A stretch of 9,948 nucleotides of DNA from JBBDXA01 sp040902585 (lineage in GTDB: Bacteria; Planctomycetota; Phycisphaerae; Phycisphaerales; Phycisphaeraceae), in the NCBI GenBank assembly GCA_040902585.1, contig JBBDXA010000002.1, positions 1 through 9,948 of the forward strand. The letters are read 5' to 3'. Below are positions 6,409 to 9,948 of this stretch, piece after piece. The position numbers and the translations under genes are program-made. The notes beneath the pieces were generated by a model. That model was not told the origin of the DNA, searched no databases, and worked only from the letters and a program-made list of their open reading frames with translations. Numbering within the stretch: the stretch's first letter is position 1; each line of letters opens with the position of its first letter.

Positions 6409-7128
6409 TTTGTCTACATCATGGTCATGCTCTGTGCCGCGGCGATCGTCGCCCTGGTCTATCGCTATGACCTGTACGAACGCGAGCCGTGGCGCATGGT
6501 CTTCATGTCCATGACCTGCGGCTTCATCATGATGCACGCCGCGGGCCTGATTGAAGAACAGCTCATCCGCGGGTTTCACATCCAGCGCGATCAGCCCTTC
6601 ACCAAGGCCATGCTCGTCGCCCTCGTGGAGGACTGCGGCAAGCTGATGCTGGTCTTCACCTTCGCAATCATCTTCGCCCGGCATTTCAACGATCCGCTCG
6701 ACGGCCTGGTCTACGGCACGCTCATCGGGCTGGGCGCGGCCATCAATGAATCGCTCAACTACCTCCGCTTCCTGCCGCACGACTCGCACACGCTGGGCGG
6801 CGAAGTGATCCGCCTGTTCGCCCACGCCATGATGGGCGGCATCCTCGGCTTCGGCGTCGGACTCGAGGCGCGACCCTGGCGCAGGCCCGGGCCGCCGTCG
6901 ATCATTGTGGTGCCAGCGCTGATCGTGATCTTCGCCGTCCACGTCGCGTGGGACTGGATCGCCTATCAACCCGCGCGGGCCGCGGAGCTGCGCCTCGTGT
7001 CGATGGGCCTGATGATGGTGATGATGACGATCTGGGGGGCGATGGTCGTGGGCGGGATGCGCCGGAGCAAACGGGTGTTTCATCGTCATGGGCTGCGGAA
7101 CACACTCAGGGCCGACGTGATTTCGTGA
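6406..7128 (+). CDS. PrsW-family intramembrane metalloprotease
   Basis: This 240-residue polytopic membrane protein of the PrsW / CPBP-like membrane protease group has hydrophobic segments at about 3-20, 33-50, 68-92, 98-116, 138-153, 166-187 and 198-217. Conserved polar positions sit in the membrane: E75-D-C-G-K79 (family motif EExxK), N114-E115 in LIGLGAAINESLNYL, H140 in FAHAMMGG, and HVAWD (179-183, family motif HxxxD). PrsW of Bacillus subtilis cleaves an anti-sigma factor, but many relatives have no known substrate and none is suggested by the neighbours. It starts at TTG 6406 after a strong AGGAGG. It is the only plus-strand gene, divergent from the QueC-like gene (201 bp between starts) and convergent with the gene at 7279-8814, sharing palindrome A2 as the boundary. 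The C-terminal tail is basic and cytoplasmic in character. Confidence 0.85.
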   Translation: MFVYIMVMLCAAAIVALVYRYDLYEREPWRMVFMSMTCGFIMMHAAGLIEEQLIRGFHIQRDQPFTKAMLVALVEDCGKLMLVFTFAIIFARHFNDPLDGLVYGTLIGLGAAINESLNYLRFLPHDSHTLGGEVIRLFAHAMMGGILGFGVGLEARPWRRPGPPSIIVVPALIVIFAVHVAWDWIAYQPARAAELRLVSMGLMMVMMTIWGAMVVGGMRRSKRVFHRHGLRNTLRADVIS

Positions 7129-7146
7129 GCGGGAGGGTGCTTCCAA

Positions 7147-7254
7147 CGGTTAGCGGTCGGGCCGAGTCCGCGAGGCCCACCCGTTCGGCGATGGGTCCAT
7201 GACGTGACCGCCGCCGACAGGCGGGCCTCGCGGACTCGGCCTCGCCGCTAACCG
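7147..7254. repeat. Palindromic repeat family A, copy 2
   Basis: The left arm is 7149-7178, the right arm 7223-7252, with a 44-nt loop. The 19-bp inner stem is identical to that of copy A1. The base stem cggttagcgg/ccgctaaccg is perfect, and the 3x3 unpaired block is TCG opposite TCG. The left arm equals the reverse complement of the right arm of A1 apart from one bulged base. The loops of the two copies share GCGATG, CAT and ACAGG in order. It lies between two convergent genes, 18 nt after the PrsW-like stop and 24 nt from the stop of the 7279-8814 gene, so a transcript from either side would carry the hairpin at its 3' end. Confidence 0.92.
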
Positions 7255-7278
7255 GGTGGCACTCGCGGCACCATCGCA

Positions 7279-8814
7279 TCACCCCAACGCCGCGCGCGTG
7301 CGCTTGATGAGCCCGTTGTCCGCTTCGCCCGCGCCGTTGAGCAGCATCAGACTGCTGGACAGGTACGCATCGCGCCAGGCGGGCGAGATGTGCTGATAGT
7401 CTTCGAGCACCGCCGAGCTGAACTTGTAATCGTGCGCATCATTGCCTTTGAGGAAGACGAATCGGCGAGCGGTATCGATAGCCGCCTTGGCGTCGCCGCC
7501 GGCCTTGAGGTAAGCGAGCATCTTTCCCACTGCCGCGCGGCGCTTGCCTGCATCGCGCCCGACCTCGGCAAAGATTTCTTCCAGCGCCGCCTCCCCCTTC
7601 GCTGCAAACTTCGCCGGCTCCAGTGCATCGACGCGAGCCTCCGCCACGGTGCCGCGCCTGGCAAGCGAATCGCGAAAAAGCGTCACAAACGCGGCGTTCT
7701 GGAGCATCATGAGCCGGCGCGTCATGTCATCACCCGATGCGGCGAATGCGTAGTGCAGGGCGTTGGTCGTGGTCACCGCGTGCAGCGAGACGATGCCCGC
7801 CTGCCGAAGCAGCAGTTCGCCGCTGGCGTCGAAGAGGGCGTCCCAGATGGATTGCGGCGAGGTGCCCTTGTTGAGCAGTTCGACGACCTTGTCGCACGCC
7901 GCGTCCGCGCTGCCTTCGCGCAGGATGACGAGCAGATCGCGCGAGGCGTCGCTGCTGAGCTTGCCGCCGCGCCAGTCGTCGTTGATCTTCTGCGCGAGCT
8001 GAACGTTGCGCCGCCAGGGGCGATCGGCTGCATCATCGCGCTTGGCGGGATTGTCCCCTTCATGCATGAGCAGCGCGTAGGCGAGCGACCGCAGGACGGG
8101 CTCGGCATGATGCCAGCCGATGCATTGCAGCGTCCGGCAACTGTTGGCGACGTAGATCGCCTTGTGCCCGATGGAGCGGAAGTCACGGGCACCGAGACGG
8201 AAGAAGAGTTCGAAGACTTCATTCGCGCCGCTGCTGCGGGCAAGCTGCGCGATGGCGACATCGGACGCGGCTACATCCCAGTTGTCCATCGCTTCGGTGA
8301 ACATCCCCTTCGCGCCTCGCGCGGCAGGCAGCTTCGATTCATCGACGGGTGCCATCGTCCAGTTGCGCTCGCGCTCATCCTGGGCCTGCGCGCTCTTGAA
8401 ATAATCCAGGGCCCAGAAGATCGGCAGCCAGCGGTCGCTGTCGGGCGAAGAGAGGCTCGCCAGGTGCGCCGAGTTGACGACGAGGACGGAGTGGAACTTG
8501 AAGCCGACGCTGGGCCGCGGCTCGACATTGCGCACCCCCGCCAGCAACAGGGCCGCGAGCAGATCGCGATACGAAAGGCCGGTGCGCACGCGCGTGCCGA
8601 CCTCTTCGAGAAGGCGATCTCGCGGCGTGGTTTCGATCAGGCGCACCAACGGCTCGATGCCCGGATCGAGTTTCACCACATTCGGATCAAGCTTCGCGTC
8701 GGCAGCGGAAACAGGACGCAGCGAGTTGAGGAATGCGAGATCGCCCAGCCCGAGCACCGCACTGCCCGCGGCCGCGGTCTGTATGAAACGCCTGCGCGAA
8801 TAGGAAAGAGTCAT
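7279..8814 (-). CDS. Tat-exported helical protein of unknown function
   Basis: The 511-residue protein has a classic twin-arginine signal: SRRRFIQTAAAGSAVLGLG (6-24), with probable cleavage after VSAADA (35-40). It is therefore exported folded, possibly with a bound cofactor. I do not recognise the family with confidence. The mature part looks almost wholly alpha-helical with no transmembrane segments. Histidines cluster in conserved-looking helical stretches: FKFHSVLVVNSAHL (His108, His117), SIGHKAIYVAN (His217), CIGWHHAEPVLR (His235, His236) and SLHAVTTTNALHYAF. A metal or haem site, or a relative of the questin-oxidase-like helical proteins, is a guess only. The start is well supported: AGGAGG at 8826-8821 lies 6 nt before the ATG, and a sigma70-like promoter sits upstream. 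It appears monocistronic, bounded by palindromes A2 (3') and B2 (5'). Confidence 0.82.
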   Translation of the reverse strand: MTLSYSRRRFIQTAAAGSAVLGLGDLAFLNSLRPVSAADAKLDPNVVKLDPGIEPLVRLIETTPRDRLLEEVGTRVRTGLSYRDLLAALLLAGVRNVEPRPSVGFKFHSVLVVNSAHLASLSSPDSDRWLPIFWALDYFKSAQAQDERERNWTMAPVDESKLPAARGAKGMFTEAMDNWDVAASDVAIAQLARSSGANEVFELFFRLGARDFRSIGHKAIYVANSCRTLQCIGWHHAEPVLRSLAYALLMHEGDNPAKRDDAADRPWRRNVQLAQKINDDWRGGKLSSDASRDLLVILREGSADAACDKVVELLNKGTSPQSIWDALFDASGELLLRQAGIVSLHAVTTTNALHYAFAASGDDMTRRLMMLQNAAFVTLFRDSLARRGTVAEARVDALEPAKFAAKGEAALEEIFAEVGRDAGKRRAAVGKMLAYLKAGGDAKAAIDTARRFVFLKGNDAHDYKFSSAVLEDYQHISPAWRDAYLSSSLMLLNGAGEADNGLIKRTRAALG

Positions 8815-8855
8815 GATGCGCCTCCTGAGCGGAAAGTGGGAACCGGCCTCATGAC

Positions 8856-8883
8856 ATTATCACGCGCGGGCAGACAATGTGAA
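8856..8883 (-). promoter_or_regulatory. Candidate sigma70-type promoter for the Tat-exported protein gene
   Basis: On the minus strand, TTCACA (8883-8878, 5 of 6 matches to TTGACA) and GATAAT (8861-8856, 5 of 6 to TATAAT) are separated by 16 bp. The predicted transcription start near 8848 would leave a leader of about 34 nt containing the AGGAGG. Placement just upstream of the gene and downstream of palindrome B2 fits an independent unit. Confidence 0.45.
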
Positions 8884-8906
8884 GCAACAAAATGAAAGTT
8901 TCGGCG

Positions 8907-9013
8907 CCAAGCCCGATGGCGAGGCTCCGCGAGCCGTCGGGGTAGTCGGGGGACGGATGCCTGTTTGCCTCGGATACCCCCACGGCTCGCGAAGCCTCGC
9001 CATGGGGCTTGGG
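8907..9013. repeat. Palindromic repeat family B, copy 2
   Basis: The left arm is 8907-8944, the right arm 8975-9013, with a 30-nt loop. The arms pair with three mismatches. Two of these are at the same stem positions as in B1 (G opposite G near the base, C opposite C near the loop). The middle of the stem differs from B1 on both arms (CTCCGCGAGCC here, TCTGCCGAGCC in B1), and the opposite arm changes to match. The edge lies 10 nt beyond the stop of the glycosylase gene. An outer 8-bp inverted pair TGAAAGTT/AACTTTCA flanks the element, and its right half includes that gene's stop codon. Confidence 0.92.
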
Positions 9014-9023
9014 TACTCAACTT

Positions 9024-9938
9024 TCACATCGAGATCGGCCAGACATCCGCAACGCCGAAGCGATCTTCGTACGCGCCCCACAGTTCAAACCAGTACGCGA
9101 GAAACTGATACGGTGCGAACTTCGCGTAGTGTGCTTCGATGGTGTCGTGCAACTTGCGAATGCCTGATGCATCTCGCGGGGTGGGCACATCATGCTTTTC
9201 GCGGAAGTGGCGATAGGTCTCGCTGTCGATGGCGAGACGGTCGTATCGACCGAGACATTGGCAGAGGTTGTTCGCCGCGTAGGGGCCGATGCCGTGGATT
9301 TCGCGGAGGCCGTCGAAGAGTTCGGCGGTGGTCAGCGCGGATGCTTCAAAGCGTGAGAGATCAATTCGACCTTCGCATACATCGCGGCCGAGGCGGACGA
9401 TACGCTCGGCGCGGTAGCCGAGTTTGCACTGGGCTTGCAGGCGTGAAGGCTTGCACGCGGCGAGTTGCGCGGGAGTGGGGAAGCCGGTTTTGCCGACCTT
9501 TTCGACGAGCAGTTCGTTCATGCGTTTGGTCTGGGACCAGGTGACGTTGCAGCAGGTCATGGTCTTGACGATGTCTTCGAAGAGAGTCGCGCTGCGGTAG
9601 AGCCGGCCGAAGCCGGCGCGTTTCGCTTTGCGATGCAGGCGATGGAACGGGGTGAGGTCTTCGTCGATGCGGAGGATGCGCGCGAGCTGGGATTTGAGGA
9701 GAAGAGCTTCAGCGCGGGAAATGGCGGGCGTGGTGATCTGGAGGGTGTGGCGTTGTTCGGTGCTACGCCGCAAGCGGCTGGAGACGGAGACGGGAAGGTG
9801 GCGGTCGCCTTCGCCGTGCAGGACGGTGTGTAACACTTGATTAGACGTGTCCCAGCGGTTGGGCGCGAGCATGAAGAAGCCGTAGCTGCACACGGCACGG
9901 GGCAGGTCGAAGTCCGGGGGGACGGCGAGGGTGAGCAT
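9024..9938 (-). CDS. HhH-GPD superfamily DNA glycosylase (AlkA/OGG-like)
   Basis: The 304-residue protein is a base-excision repair glycosylase that would remove damaged bases from DNA. The N-terminal domain includes CSYGFFMLAPNRWD (17-30), and the helical core begins near LFEDIVKTMTCCNVTWSQT (119-137). The helix-hairpin-helix is LREIHGIGPYAANNLCQCLG (211-230), and the catalytic aspartate is Asp238 in LAIDSETYRHF. At the place where bifunctional enzymes such as OGG1 have the lyase lysine, this protein has Tyr220 (GIGPYA), as AlkA-like enzymes have an aromatic residue, so a monofunctional glycosylase is inferred. The exact lesion cannot be read from the sequence. The ATG at 9938 is only 10 nt from the window edge and the frame remains open beyond it, so the start is provisional. 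However, the N-terminal motif is close to the start, as expected for complete proteins of this type. Confidence 0.86.
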   Translation of the reverse strand: MLTLAVPPDFDLPRAVCSYGFFMLAPNRWDTSNQVLHTVLHGEGDRHLPVSVSSRLRRSTEQRHTLQITTPAISRAEALLLKSQLARILRIDEDLTPFHRLHRKAKRAGFGRLYRSATLFEDIVKTMTCCNVTWSQTKRMNELLVEKVGKTGFPTPAQLAACKPSRLQAQCKLGYRAERIVRLGRDVCEGRIDLSRFEASALTTAELFDGLREIHGIGPYAANNLCQCLGRYDRLAIDSETYRHFREKHDVPTPRDASGIRKLHDTIEAHYAKFAPYQFLAYWFELWGAYEDRFGVADVWPISM

Positions 9939-9948
9939 GGGGGAATGA

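Noticed and set aside
6205..7146. N-terminal extension of the QueC-like frame to 534 codons
   Set aside because: The extension is antisense to the PrsW-like gene and composed of His/Asp/Arg-rich shadow sequence. A proper ribosome site precedes the start at 6204.
7390..8895. Long open frame of 501 codons on the plus strand
   Set aside because: It lies antisense to the Tat-exported protein gene, shows no family motifs and is charged low-quality sequence. Such antisense frames are common in high-GC genes.
8921..8931. Possible relationship of families A and B through the shared word TCCGCGAG
   Set aside because: The word is in A arms and in B2 but not in B1, and the rest of the arms do not align. 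Eight GC-rich bases are not enough to claim common origin.

Overview
The window is high-GC bacterial DNA. A Tat-exported DUF1501 protein, a ThuA-family protein, a secreted metallopeptidase, a second Tat-exported protein of unknown family, and 7-bp tandem repeats inside genes all point to a planctomycete-type bacterium (Planctomycetota, possibly Phycisphaerae-like). This placement is inferred from gene content; no rRNA or other marker is present. Eight of the nine genes lie on the minus strand and only the PrsW-like protease is on the plus strand.

Layout. 1-686 (minus): 3'-truncated thuA-like gene, 13 bp behind argC (700-1758, minus), so the two look like one operon. 1827-1926: palindrome A1. 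1947-3438 (minus): DUF1501 gene carrying a heptamer repeat and a 10-N assembly gap. 3542-4390 (minus): secreted HExxH metallopeptidase. 4421-4534: palindrome B1. 4553-5545 (minus): D-Ala-D-Ala ligase with a heptamer-repeat insert; its start overlaps by 4 nt the stop of a QueC-like gene (5542-6204, minus), so these two form a translationally coupled pair. 6406-7128 (plus): PrsW-like membrane protease with a TTG start. 7147-7254: palindrome A2 between two convergent genes. 7279-8814 (minus): Tat-exported helical protein of unknown function, with a recognisable promoter and strong Shine-Dalgarno sequence. 8907-9013: palindrome B2. 9024-9938 (minus): HhH-GPD DNA glycosylase.

The genes do not form one pathway. 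They are housekeeping functions (arginine synthesis, peptidoglycan precursor synthesis, base-excision repair) mixed with envelope and exported proteins. The least ordinary content is the repeat architecture. Two unrelated-looking families of long imperfect palindromes, A and B, each have two copies here. All four copies sit 10-25 nt beyond a stop codon. Within each family, helix defects recur at the same stem positions, and family B shows compensatory changes. In addition, two genes carry in-frame 7-bp tandem repeats at loop positions, one of them a head-to-head heptamer inverted repeat that broke the assembly. The QueC-like protein keeps the zinc-cysteine cluster but has lost the usual ATP-loop residues, so it is probably a diverged paralogue with a changed role.
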